From: Bog-473 sp963787485
GTDB taxonomy: Bacteria > Actinomycetota > Acidimicrobiia > Acidimicrobiales > RAAP-2
Reading direction: 5' to 3'
DNA: 64,000 bases
Assembly: GCA_963787485.1 (NCBI GenBank)
Contig: CAWBDF010000002.1
Span: 62,001-126,000, forward strand
The position numbers and the translations under genes are program-made. The notes under the pieces were generated by a model, which saw nothing but the letters and a program-made list of their open reading frames with translations, ran no database searches and was not told the DNA's origin. Within the stretch, counting starts at the first letter, position 1; each line of letters begins with the position of its first letter. This document shows positions 17,233 to 24,722 of the stretch, piece by piece.

Positions 17233-18027
17233 TCAGGCCACCTCGACGGGCTCTTGCGGCGCGCGCACCCGACGCGGGCGGGGCGAGGACGAAGATCCTC
17301 CCTCCTCGGCGTGCGGCGCGGGCGCCGTCTGGCGCCGGTGCTCGGCGATGAACCGCCCTTCGACCACGGCGTCCGCCATGACCCGGCACATCAGCGTGCC
17401 CGAACGGATGGCGTCGTCGTTTCCCGGGATCACATAGTCGATCACGTCGGGGTCACAGTTGGTGTCCACGACCGCCACCACGGGCAGGCCAAGCTTGCGC
17501 GCCTCGGTCACGGCGATGTGCTCCTTCTTCGTGTCGATGACGAAGACGGCGTTGGGCAGCCGGTCCAGATCGGCGATGCCGCCGAGGTTTCGGCTGAGCT
17601 TCTCGAGCTCTCGGGTGTGCTGCAGCGCCTCCCGTTTGGGCATGCCGTCGAAGTCGCCGGCCGCCTGCATGGCCCGGAGCTCCTGCATGCGCTTCACCCG
17701 CCCCGACACCGTGGCGAAGTTGGTGAGCATCCCACCCAGCCACCGTTGGTTCACGTACGGCATGCCGCACGCCTCGGCGTACTCGGCCACCGGCCCCTGG
17801 GTCTGCTTCTTGGTGCCCACGAACAACAGGGTCCCGCCGTCGGCCACCAAGTCCCGGACGTACGTGTAGGCGGACTCCACGCCCGAGAGGGTCTTGCGCA
17901 GGTCGATCAGGTAGATCCCGTTGCGCTCGCCGAGGATGAACCTTCTCATTTTGGGGTTCCATCGGCGGGTCTGGTGGCCGAAGTGGACCCCTGCCTCCAG
18001 CAACTGTCTCATGGAGACGACGGCCAT
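17233..18027 (-). CDS. rpsB: 30S ribosomal protein S2
   Basis: A small-subunit protein needed for S1 binding and subunit assembly. The family segments are clear: LLEAGVHFGHQTRRWNPKM, RNGIYLIDLRKT, FVGTKKQTQ, NQRWLGGMLTNF and the late PVVAVVDTNCDPDVIDYVIPGNDDAIRS. The ATG at 18027 has a good Shine-Dalgarno (GGAGGA). The 264-residue protein ends in a basic/acidic tail. It heads the rpsB-tsf-pyrH-frr unit after a 174-bp gap from the xerC-like gene. Confidence 0.97.
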   Translation of the reverse strand: MAVVSMRQLLEAGVHFGHQTRRWNPKMRRFILGERNGIYLIDLRKTLSGVESAYTYVRDLVADGGTLLFVGTKKQTQGPVAEYAEACGMPYVNQRWLGGMLTNFATVSGRVKRMQELRAMQAAGDFDGMPKREALQHTRELEKLSRNLGGIADLDRLPNAVFVIDTKKEHIAVTEARKLGLPVVAVVDTNCDPDVIDYVIPGNDDAIRSGTLMCRVMADAVVEGRFIAEHRRQTAPAPHAEEGGSSSSPRPRRVRAPQEPVEVA

Positions 18028-18183
18028 GGTGATGTTCCTCCAGTCGGTTGTGTGCTCCCCTGGCGCAGCACCATCCGGAGACGGCGACCGTGGAAACGCG
18101 CGCGGGTGTCCGCTCAATGCGTCACCCACCCCAGTGGTGGGCCGGGCCATGTTAGCCGGTCGACGCCCCCGACGGTCTGGGGT

Positions 18184-18214
18184 CCCCCGGGCGGGAGTCC
18201 CTCACGCCCGGGGG
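18184..18214 (-). terminator. GC-rich hairpin overlapping the end of the xerC-like gene
   Basis: CCCCCGGGCG (18184-18193) and CGCCCGGGGG (18205-18214) form a perfect 10-bp inverted repeat with an 11-nt loop. The stop codon of the recombinase gene lies in the loop. There is no T run. It could separate the recombinase from the rpsB operon, as a U-less terminator or a 3' stabilising hairpin. Confidence 0.45.
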
Positions 18215-19104
18215 TGGGTGTCCCCGTACACGCTGCGCAACCGCTCCTTGCTGACGTGCGTGTACACCTGGGTCGTGGCCAGGCTGGCATGGCCGAGCAG
18301 CTCCTGGACCACCCGCAGATCTGCCCCCCCGTCCAACAGATGGGTGGCGTAGGTGTGGCGCAGGGCGTGCGGGTGGGTGGGTGACACGGCACGCCGGTCG
18401 AGGATGCGCCGGACGTCACGTGGTCCCAGGCGAGCCCGGCGCCGGTTGACGAAGGCCGCCTCCGGAGGGCCATCGACCTGGTCACGCCCGTCGGTGAACC
18501 AGGTGCGCAGGGCCGCGACGGCCGTGTCGTGGATGGGCACGCGGCGCTGTTTTCCTCCCTTTCCGAGCACCGTCACCGTTCGTCCCGCCAGATCGACGTC
18601 GCTGCGGTCGAGCCCACACAGCTCCGAGACCCGCAGTCCGGCGGCGTAGAGCAGCTCGAGCACGGCGCGGTCGCGCCGGTCCCAGGTCGTCGGCGCCTCG
18701 ACTTCGACCAGGGCGGCCACCTCACCGGCCGAGAGGACCCGCGGCAGGCGCCCACCCCCCGACGGTGCGCGCAGTGAGCGGGCCGGGTCGGAACCGAGTC
18801 GACCCTGCCGGACCAGCCAGGCGAAGTAACAGCGCAGGGCAGCCGCCTTGCGGGCGATGGTCGCCCGGGCCAGACGGCGTGTCCCGAGCGAGGCCAGATA
18901 GCGCCTCAGGTGCATGCGGTCGACCCTCTCGGGGTCGAAGACGCCGCTTCTCGACATCCACTCGGCGAACGCGGACACGTCACCCGTATAGGCCCTTCGG
19001 GTCGCGTCGGCGCGGCCGCTGAGCCAGGCGCTGAACTCGGGCAGATCCCAGTTTTGGGCCACGTCGTGCCACGGTACCGTCCACACCACGGCGAACTCGG
19101 GCAC
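18202..19104 (-). CDS. xerC: tyrosine recombinase, XerC/XerD type
   Basis: A site-specific recombinase of the type that resolves chromosome dimers at dif. It has the SAM-like N-terminal domain (TRRAYTGDVSAFAEWM) and a catalytic domain. The catalytic residues are R in YAAGLRVSELCGL, K in GKGGKQRRVP, the HxxR in HALRHTYATHLL, H in LLGHASL and Y in TTQVYTHVSKERL. The GTG at 19104 gives 300 residues, the usual XerC length; later GTG codons at about 19089 and 19062 are possible. Position beside rpsB is typical for actinobacterial xerC. The symbol could equally be xerD, since only one copy is seen. Confidence 0.88.
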   Translation of the reverse strand: MPEFAVVWTVPWHDVAQNWDLPEFSAWLSGRADATRRAYTGDVSAFAEWMSRSGVFDPERVDRMHLRRYLASLGTRRLARATIARKAAALRCYFAWLVRQGRLGSDPARSLRAPSGGGRLPRVLSAGEVAALVEVEAPTTWDRRDRAVLELLYAAGLRVSELCGLDRSDVDLAGRTVTVLGKGGKQRRVPIHDTAVAALRTWFTDGRDQVDGPPEAAFVNRRRARLGPRDVRRILDRRAVSPTHPHALRHTYATHLLDGGADLRVVQELLGHASLATTQVYTHVSKERLRSVYGDTHPRA

Positions 19105-19155
19105 TAACGTCCGGGGGGGACCCTTCGGGGGGTCCACCGTCACGGTCGGGCATCT

Positions 19156-19175
19156 GGGACCGATTGGGACCGAAT
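19156..19175 (+). promoter_or_regulatory. tandem 10-bp direct repeat upstream of mtrA-like gene
   Basis: GGGACCGATT and GGGACCGAAT are adjacent, head to tail. A weaker third copy, GGGGGCCGAT, begins at 19181. The block lies 47 bp upstream of the response regulator start in the divergent gap to the recombinase. OmpR/PhoB-family regulators bind tandem half-sites with a spacing of about 10-11 bp, so this is a candidate autoregulatory site. The repeat is seen; the binding is inference. Confidence 0.45.
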
Positions 19176-19222
19176 TCCCTGGGGGCCGATCCGGCCGCAC
19201 GGGACGGCTGAACTGGAGAGTC

Positions 19223-19906
19223 ATGAGCGGGCGCATCCTGGTCGTCGAGGACGATGAGCGGATCCGATCCTCCATGCGCCTCGCCCTCGAGGGCGAGGGC
19301 TACGAGGTGCGCGATGCGGCGAGCGCCGAGGAGGGACTCGAGCTGTTCGCCGAGGCGCCGACCGACGTCGCGCTGATCGACCTCATGTTGCCCGGCATGG
19401 ACGGATTCGAGTGCTGTCGGGCTCTGCGACGGAGCAGCGCGGTGCCCATCATCATCGTGACGGCCCGGGCGGACACCCACGACGTGGTGGCTGGCCTCGA
19501 AGCGGGAGCGGATGACTACGTCACCAAGCCGTTCGTGGCCAAGGAGCTGGCTGCCCGCATCCGGGCGCTCCTGCGGCGGGCCCGTCCCGCGGACGAGGAG
19601 CCCGGCGCCCTGACCTTCGGCGACCTCCAGCTCCTGCCCGAGCAGGGAGTCCTGCGCCACGTCGGGGGCGACGAGGTGCACTGCACCCGGACCGAGTTCC
19701 GCCTGCTGTGCGAGCTGGCGGCCAGCCCGAACAAGGTGCTCAGCCGTGAACAGCTGCTGGACCGGGTGTGGGGTTACGACTACTTCGGCGACGGGCGGCT
19801 GGTCGACGTTCACATCCGACGGCTCCGCACGAAGGTCGAAGAGGACCCCGCGGTGCCCCGGCACATCCTCACCGTGAGGGGTATGGGCTACAAGCTGGTG
19901 CCCTGA
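19223..19906 (+). CDS. mtrA: OmpR-family response regulator, MtrA-like
   Basis: This is the DNA-binding output of the two-component system. The receiver domain (about 1-118) has the acidic pair EDD at 9-11, the phospho-acceptor Asp53 in LIDLMLPGMDG, Thr in VTARAD and Lys in TKPFVAKEL. The C-terminal winged helix (about 130-227) has CTRTEFRLLCELA, VLSREQLLDRVWGYDYFGDGRLVDVHIRRLRTKVE and ends GMGYKLVP. A GGAGAG site precedes the ATG. The next gene starts one base after the stop. The mtrA name rests on similarity of layout with the actinobacterial mtrA-mtrB-lpqB locus, so another OmpR-type regulator is not excluded. Confidence 0.85.
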   Translation: MSGRILVVEDDERIRSSMRLALEGEGYEVRDAASAEEGLELFAEAPTDVALIDLMLPGMDGFECCRALRRSSAVPIIIVTARADTHDVVAGLEAGADDYVTKPFVAKELAARIRALLRRARPADEEPGALTFGDLQLLPEQGVLRHVGGDEVHCTRTEFRLLCELAASPNKVLSREQLLDRVWGYDYFGDGRLVDVHIRRLRTKVEEDPAVPRHILTVRGMGYKLVP

Positions 19907-19907
19907 C

Positions 19908-21425
19908 GTGAAGCTGGGCATCGGTGCCCGCATCACGGCGCTCTTCGGCCTCGGGGCGCTCCTGCTCTCCATCTTGATGGGCGGGCTGTCCTACTTCACC
20001 GTCCGCCACTTCCTGCTGGCCGGGCGCGAGTCGGCGGCCCAACACCAGGCCTTCGCCAACGCCGAGGTGATCCGTACCTCGCTGGGCTTCCACGACACGC
20101 CGTCGAGGGGATACGGCCGGCTGCTGGTCTCCCTCGATGCCGGCACCGACGCCCACTCGGTGCTCTACCAGCGCGCCCAGTTCTACGGCTTTACCCGGTC
20201 CTTCACCGCCGCGTCCATCCCGCTCGAGCTGCGGCGGGACGTCCTGGCCCACGCGGCAGCCACCCAGACCTATCGAACCAGCCAGGGCGCGGCCGAGATC
20301 GTGGTCGGTGTGCCCATCCCTTCGATCCAGGCCGATTACTTCGAGGTGTTCGACCTCTCCGACCTCGACCACACGTTGCGCGTCCTCGGCCTGGCGCTGT
20401 TCGGAGCCGGCGTGGTGACGACGCTGCTGGGTATCTCGCTCGGTCGCTTCGCCAGCGTACGGTCCCTCCGGCCGCTGGCCGACGTGTCCCGGGCCGCCGG
20501 TGCCATTGCGGGCGGCGAGCTCGACACCCGGCTGGATGCCGACGCCGCCGATCCCGACCTGGCGGGCCTCACCCACTCCTTCAACGCCATGGTCGACCAG
20601 ATTCAGGAGCGCATTGAGCGCGAGGCCCGCTTCAACTCGGACGTGAGCCACGAGCTGCGCTCTCCGCTCACCACCATGTCGGCCTCGGTGGAGGTCCTCG
20701 AGGCCGACCGCGACCGTCTGCCCGACCGGTCGCAGCGGGCCCTCGAACTGCTCAGCGGCGACCTCCGACGGTTCCAACGGATGGTCACCGACCTCCTCGA
20801 GATCTCGCGAGCCGACACCGGCTCGGTCGACGTCTTCCTCGAGGAGGTCGACGTGTCCGAACTGGTCATGCGGTCGGTGGACGCGGGATTCGGCCACATG
20901 GACGACCACGGACACCACGCCCCCCCGGGGGTGCGCATCGATCCGGCGGTGCGATCGTGGCGGGTCGGGGTGGACAAGCGACGCTTCGAACGGGTCATGG
21001 TGAACCTGCTCGAGAACGCCGACCACTACGGGGGTGGCGCGGTGGCCGTGGGGGTGCGGCCGGGCGGTGACGACCGCGTGGAGGTGACGGTGGACGACGC
21101 GGGCCCCGGCATCGATCCGCGGGAGCGCGCCAAGGTCTTCGACCGCTTCTACAGAGGGTCGGCGTCGGGGCGGCGCGGCGCGGGCACCGGCACGGGCCTC
21201 GGACTGGCCTTGGTGGCCGAGCACCTGCGCGTCATGCACGGGTCGGTGCGCGTCGAGACCTCGCCCCAGGGTGGCGCCCGTTTCGTCCTGACGCTGCCCG
21301 TGCTCGTCGGCCCTGGGGACGACGACCCCGACGACCACGGGCGCGGTCGCCCATCCGACCATGCGGACACTGGTGGGAACGACCGCGCCGACCACCGTGC
21401 CGACGACCGGGCGGTCGACGCGTGA
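19908..21425 (+). CDS. mtrB: sensor histidine kinase, MtrB-like
   Basis: This is the membrane kinase partner of the upstream regulator. Membrane segment 1 spans about residues 7-33, an extracytoplasmic domain lies at 34-160, and membrane segment 2 at about 160-187. HAMP follows. The H-box SHELRSPLTTM has its phospho-acceptor His near residue 247. The ATPase domain shows the N box NLLENADHYGG, the G1 box DDAGPGIDPRER and the G2 region GTGLGLALV. The GTG start is one base after the regulator stop. The C-terminal 40 residues are rich in Asp and His, which is unusual for the family. The stop overlaps the lipoprotein start (GTGA). Confidence 0.88.
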   Translation: MKLGIGARITALFGLGALLLSILMGGLSYFTVRHFLLAGRESAAQHQAFANAEVIRTSLGFHDTPSRGYGRLLVSLDAGTDAHSVLYQRAQFYGFTRSFTAASIPLELRRDVLAHAAATQTYRTSQGAAEIVVGVPIPSIQADYFEVFDLSDLDHTLRVLGLALFGAGVVTTLLGISLGRFASVRSLRPLADVSRAAGAIAGGELDTRLDADAADPDLAGLTHSFNAMVDQIQERIEREARFNSDVSHELRSPLTTMSASVEVLEADRDRLPDRSQRALELLSGDLRRFQRMVTDLLEISRADTGSVDVFLEEVDVSELVMRSVDAGFGHMDDHGHHAPPGVRIDPAVRSWRVGVDKRRFERVMVNLLENADHYGGGAVAVGVRPGGDDRVEVTVDDAGPGIDPRERAKVFDRFYRGSASGRRGAGTGTGLGLALVAEHLRVMHGSVRVETSPQGGARFVLTLPVLVGPGDDDPDDHGRGRPSDHADTGGNDRADHRADDRAVDA

Positions 21426-22021
21426 TGCGACGACGCCTCGTGGCCACGACCTGCGCCCTCGTCGCGCTGGCCCTCACCGGCTGTGCCATCCCGACGCAGA
21501 ACGCGCCGAGCACCATTCCGCGGTCCCAGGTGCCCTTCGGTCTGCTCAACAACAAACTGCCCACTACCACCAGCACCCAACCCAAACCCCCTCCCTCGCT
21601 CCAGGTCAAGGTCGTCTTCCTCAACGCGACGAAACAGCTGACCGCGGTGCCACGCGTGGTGTCCCCTCAGGCTCCCCTGGCCGACGTGCTCGGCACCATG
21701 CTGCAGGGCCCCTCAAACCAGGAGGCCGCACAGGGCATTGTCACGGCGATCCCGAGGAACGTGCAGGTGGTCTCCGTCAGCGGTCCGCAGGACCAGGTGA
21801 CAGTGAACTTGAACTCCGCCTTCGCTCAGATCATTGGCAACAACAATGAGCCCGCGGTGGCCCAGATCGTCGCCACGATCGCCGCTCAGTACCCGCAGAG
21901 CCCGTTCACCACCGGCGTCCTCTTCGAGATCGACGGCCAGCGCACCACCGTGCCCATCGCCAACGGGCAGCAGGTGAAGGGTCCGGTCACCTTGAGCCAA
22001 GTCGTCACCGCCGGCGGCTGA
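21422..22021 (+). CDS. GerMN-domain lipoprotein, short LpqB-like
   Basis: The 199-residue protein has a lipoprotein signal (basic RRR, hydrophobic stretch, lipobox LTGC with Cys21) and a Pro/Thr-rich linker. A GerMN domain follows at about 60-195 (PLADVLGTMLQGPSNQEAAQG, then VTVNLNSAFAQI). It overlaps the kinase gene by 4 bp. In mycobacteria the third gene of the mtrA-mtrB-lpqB operon encodes LpqB, a much longer lipoprotein with a GerMN domain plus a propeller domain. The protein here keeps only the GerMN part, which suggests a reduced version of the same sensory accessory. Function is inferred from this context. Confidence 0.8.
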   Translation: MMRRRLVATTCALVALALTGCAIPTQNAPSTIPRSQVPFGLLNNKLPTTTSTQPKPPPSLQVKVVFLNATKQLTAVPRVVSPQAPLADVLGTMLQGPSNQEAAQGIVTAIPRNVQVVSVSGPQDQVTVNLNSAFAQIIGNNNEPAVAQIVATIAAQYPQSPFTTGVLFEIDGQRTTVPIANGQQVKGPVTLSQVVTAGG

Positions 22022-22067
22022 GCAAATCGGGCGAGGGATTCGGCGTGGTTCGGGGGCCCCGGCAGCC

Positions 22068-22457
22068 TCAGCCGGCGTGCTCGACGGCCCTGCGCCAGTC
22101 CACCCGCGGCGCGCCGGACCAGAGGTGCTCGAGGTCGTAGTACTCACGGGTCTCTTGGAGGAACACGTGCACGATGAAATCCGCGTAGTCCATCAGCACC
22201 CATGAGGCATCGGCCAGACCCTCCAGCCGTGTCGGAGTCTCGCCGTGGGCGGCCTTCACCTGGCGCTCGATCTCCTCGACCAGCGTCCGCACGTGTCGGG
22301 TGTTCGACGCGCTGGTGATGACGAAGGCGTCGACCACGCCGAAGAGCTCGGTCATGGCGAGCACGACGGTCTGGTGCCCGAGTTTGGCGTCGGCCGATTC
22401 GGCGGCCGTGGCCGCCGCCGGTGGCAGCTGGACGTGGACGTCCAACTCAGGGCTCAA
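22068..22457 (-). CDS. rsfS: ribosomal silencing factor RsfS
   Basis: RsfS binds L14 on the 50S subunit and blocks subunit joining in poor growth conditions. The domain (DUF143) is visible in FGVVDAFVITSASNTRHVRTLVEEIERQV, LADASWVLMDYADFIVHVF and TREYYDLEHLWSGAPRVDW. The TTG at 22457 is chosen because it overlaps the stop of the small membrane gene (TTGA), giving 129 residues, a normal size. No strong Shine-Dalgarno is seen, consistent with coupling. It lies with nadD, as usual, but away from obgE-proBA. Confidence 0.9.
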   Translation of the reverse strand: MSPELDVHVQLPPAAATAAESADAKLGHQTVVLAMTELFGVVDAFVITSASNTRHVRTLVEEIERQVKAAHGETPTRLEGLADASWVLMDYADFIVHVFLQETREYYDLEHLWSGAPRVDWRRAVEHAG

Positions 22458-22657
22458 TGGAGCACGTCCAAGATCCCCACAGTGACGCCGAACGCACCGA
22501 CCAGGACGGTGCACGAGCCGACGGCCCAGCGCTGACGCGAACGGCGCTCGAGCGAGCGTTCCGCCCTCCGGTCTGCCCGGCGTTGCACGCGGACAGCGCT
22601 GGCGCCCACGTGGGCCGTGTCCGTGGGCTCCGTGAACCCTGCCGGCAAGGCGCTCAT
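22454..22657 (-). CDS. small single-span membrane protein between nadD and rsfS
   Basis: This 67-residue protein is not recognised. Its ATG follows the nadD stop directly (TGA then ATG), and its own stop overlaps the rsfS TTG start, so the three genes look translationally coupled. The N-terminal half is polar and basic (RVQRRADRRAERSLERRSRQR). The C-terminal half is one predicted membrane helix (about residues 45-66, VGSCTVLVGAFGVTVGIL). Perfect packing between two known genes argues that it is real. Its role is unknown. Confidence 0.7.
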   Translation of the reverse strand: MSALPAGFTEPTDTAHVGASAVRVQRRADRRAERSLERRSRQRWAVGSCTVLVGAFGVTVGILDVLH

Positions 22658-23272
22658 TCAAGTCACAGCGTACAGATCGTGGCGACGAATGCAACGGATC
22701 ACCGCGTCGGGCACCAGGCCGAGGACTGGTCGGCCGGCCGCCAGCAGGTCGCGGACCTCCGAGCTCGAGACGGCGACCTGGGGCCCCTCGACCCACTCGA
22801 CCCGCCACCCCGGTGTCGCCGTCGGCCTGGACGCGCCCGGTCGCGACACCACGACCAGCGTGACCAGACGCTGGAGGTCCCGGTGGCGGTACCAGGTGTC
22901 GAGCTCGGACACGAGGTCCGCTCCCACCACCAGGAAGAGCTCCGGGGGCTCCCGGGTCGACGGCGCTCCCGCCAGGAGCTCCTCGGCCGTCTCCACCGAG
23001 TAGCTGGGCCCGCCGCGGTCGATCTCAATCCGGCTGGCCTCGGCGCGTGGGATCTCGGTCGCCAACGCCTGTGCGAGGGCGTAGCGATCCTCGGCGGGAG
23101 AGATGTCCCGTTGGCCCGACTTCTGCCACGGGTCGTTGGCCACCACCAGGAGCAGCGAGTCGAGGTGCAGCTGGTCGACGACGGCGCGCGCCGCGGCGAC
23201 ATGCCCGACGTGAGGGGGGTCGAAGGTCCCCCCGAGGATCCCGGTGCGGGTGGGGCGCTCAGCGGTGGGCAC
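22658..23272 (-). CDS. nadD: nicotinate-nucleotide adenylyltransferase
   Basis: NadD makes deamido-NAD from nicotinate mononucleotide and ATP. The nucleotidyl-transferase motif GGTFDPPHVGH is at the N-terminus, the FLVVGADLVSELDTWYRHRDL segment is in the middle and the SSSEVRDLLAAGRPV motif near the end. The length of 204 aa is normal. The start is a GTG. It normally follows proA in actinobacteria; here it is about 9 kb away from proBA, together with rsfS. Confidence 0.95.
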   Translation of the reverse strand: MPTAERPTRTGILGGTFDPPHVGHVAAARAVVDQLHLDSLLLVVANDPWQKSGQRDISPAEDRYALAQALATEIPRAEASRIEIDRGGPSYSVETAEELLAGAPSTREPPELFLVVGADLVSELDTWYRHRDLQRLVTLVVVSRPGASRPTATPGWRVEWVEGPQVAVSSSEVRDLLAAGRPVLGLVPDAVIRCIRRHDLYAVT

Positions 23273-23351
23273 CGTGGGTGATCAATGGGTGATCACGGGC
23301 GTGGGAACGCCGCGCCCCGAGATGCGGCCATGAGCGGCGATCCTACGGCGT

Positions 23352-23357
23352 TAACCT
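23352..23357 (+). promoter_or_regulatory. candidate -10 box of a leaderless DAHP synthase transcript
   Basis: TAACCT fits the TANNNT pattern and ends 6 bp before the GTG start at 23364. With no Shine-Dalgarno between them, the transcript may begin at or near the start codon. No clear -35 is seen. Confidence 0.4.
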
Positions 23358-23363
23358 GGTCAG

Positions 23364-24722
23364 GTGACGAGCGCGCCCGAGACGTCCTCGTGGAGCCCCG
23401 CGTCCTGGCGGACCTTCCCGGCCGCGCAACAGCCGGAGTGGCCGGACGCCGACGCGCTCAAGCGCGCCGAGGCGCGCCTGGCCACCCTTCCTCCGCTGGT
23501 GTTCGCGGGCGAAGCACGACACCTGACTGCGCAACTCGCGCACGTGGCCAACGGCGAGGCGTTCTTGTTGCAGGCGGGCGACTGCGCAGAGTCGTTCGCC
23601 GACTTCACCGCAGACTCCATCCGCGACAAGCTCAAGATCATTCTGCAAATGGCCGTGGCCCTGACCTACGCGGCAGGCGTGCCGGTGGTCAAGGTCGGGC
23701 GGATCGCCGGCCAGTTCGCCAAGCCCAGAACGGCCGCCACCGAACGGGTGGGCGACGTGGTGCTGCCGTCGTTCCGCGGGCACATGGTCAACGACGAGTC
23801 GTTCGACCCCGAGGCCCGCACACCCGATCCCGAACGACTGGTGACGGCATACCAGCAGTCGGTGTCGACGTTGAACCTCCTGCGGGCGTTCACCAAGGGC
23901 GGCTTCGCCGACCTTTCCCAGGTGCACCTGTGGAACCAACAGTTCGTGGCGTCGTCGCTCGAGGGGCAGCGCTACGAACGGATCGCCTCGGAGATCGACC
24001 GCGCGCTCCGCTTCATGGCGGCCTGTGGCATCGACCTCGGCGCCGAGGTGGGCTTGCACCAGGTCGACTTCTGGACGAGCCACGAGGCGCTCGTGCTCCC
24101 CTACGAGGAATGCCTCACCCGCGTCGACTCGCTGACCGGTGACTGGTACGACTGCTCGGCCCACATGTTGTGGGTGGGCGATCGCACCCGCCAGCTCGAC
24201 GGTGCGCACGTCGAATTCCTCTCGGGCATCACCAACCCCGTGGGGGTCAAGATCGGGCCCAGCTGCGCCCCGGCCGACCTCGTGGCCCTGTGCGAGCGGC
24301 TCAATCCTGACCGCCTCCCGGGGCGGTTGAGCCTGATCACCCGTTTCGGGGCGACCCGGATCGGCGAGCTCCTCCCCCCGCTGGTGCACGCCGTCGAAGC
24401 CGAGGGACACCTTGTCGTCTGGGTCTGCGACCCCATGCATGGGAACACCTTCACCAGCGGCGGTGGACGCAAGACCCGGCGCTTCGACGAGATCCTGGTC
24501 GAGCTCAAGGCATTCTTCGACGTGCACCGTGACGAGGGTTCGTGGCCGGGCGGCCTCCACGTGGAGCTGACCGGCGACGACGTCACAGAGTGCCTCGGCG
24601 GGGCCGAGGAGATCTTGGAGGACGATCTCGACGCCCGCTACACCACGACCTGCGACCCGCGGCTCAACGCGCGCCAGTCGCTGGACCTCGCCTTCAGAGT
24701 GGCAGAATTCCTGAGAAGTTGA
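23364..24722 (+). CDS. aroG: 3-deoxy-7-phosphoheptulonate synthase, class II
   Basis: This plant-type DAHP synthase condenses PEP and erythrose 4-phosphate as the first step of the shikimate pathway. The metal-binding cysteine is in LQAGDCAESF. RIAGQFAKPR, PSFRGHMVND, the DCSAHMLWVGDRTRQLDGAH segment, KIGPS, and the late metal-binding DPMHGNT are all present. The length of 452 aa is normal. It is divergent from nadD, and its stop overlaps the start of the next gene by 3 bp. Confidence 0.95.
   Translation: MTSAPETSSWSPASWRTFPAAQQPEWPDADALKRAEARLATLPPLVFAGEARHLTAQLAHVANGEAFLLQAGDCAESFADFTADSIRDKLKIILQMAVALTYAAGVPVVKVGRIAGQFAKPRTAATERVGDVVLPSFRGHMVNDESFDPEARTPDPERLVTAYQQSVSTLNLLRAFTKGGFADLSQVHLWNQQFVASSLEGQRYERIASEIDRALRFMAACGIDLGAEVGLHQVDFWTSHEALVLPYEECLTRVDSLTGDWYDCSAHMLWVGDRTRQLDGAHVEFLSGITNPVGVKIGPSCAPADLVALCERLNPDRLPGRLSLITRFGATRIGELLPPLVHAVEAEGHLVVWVCDPMHGNTFTSGGGRKTRRFDEILVELKAFFDVHRDEGSWPGGLHVELTGDDVTECLGGAEEILEDDLDARYTTTCDPRLNARQSLDLAFRVAEFLRS

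Noticed and set aside
18184..19104. dif site near the xerC-like gene
   Set aside because: No sequence resembling a 28-bp dif site with two half-arms was seen in the neighbouring gaps.
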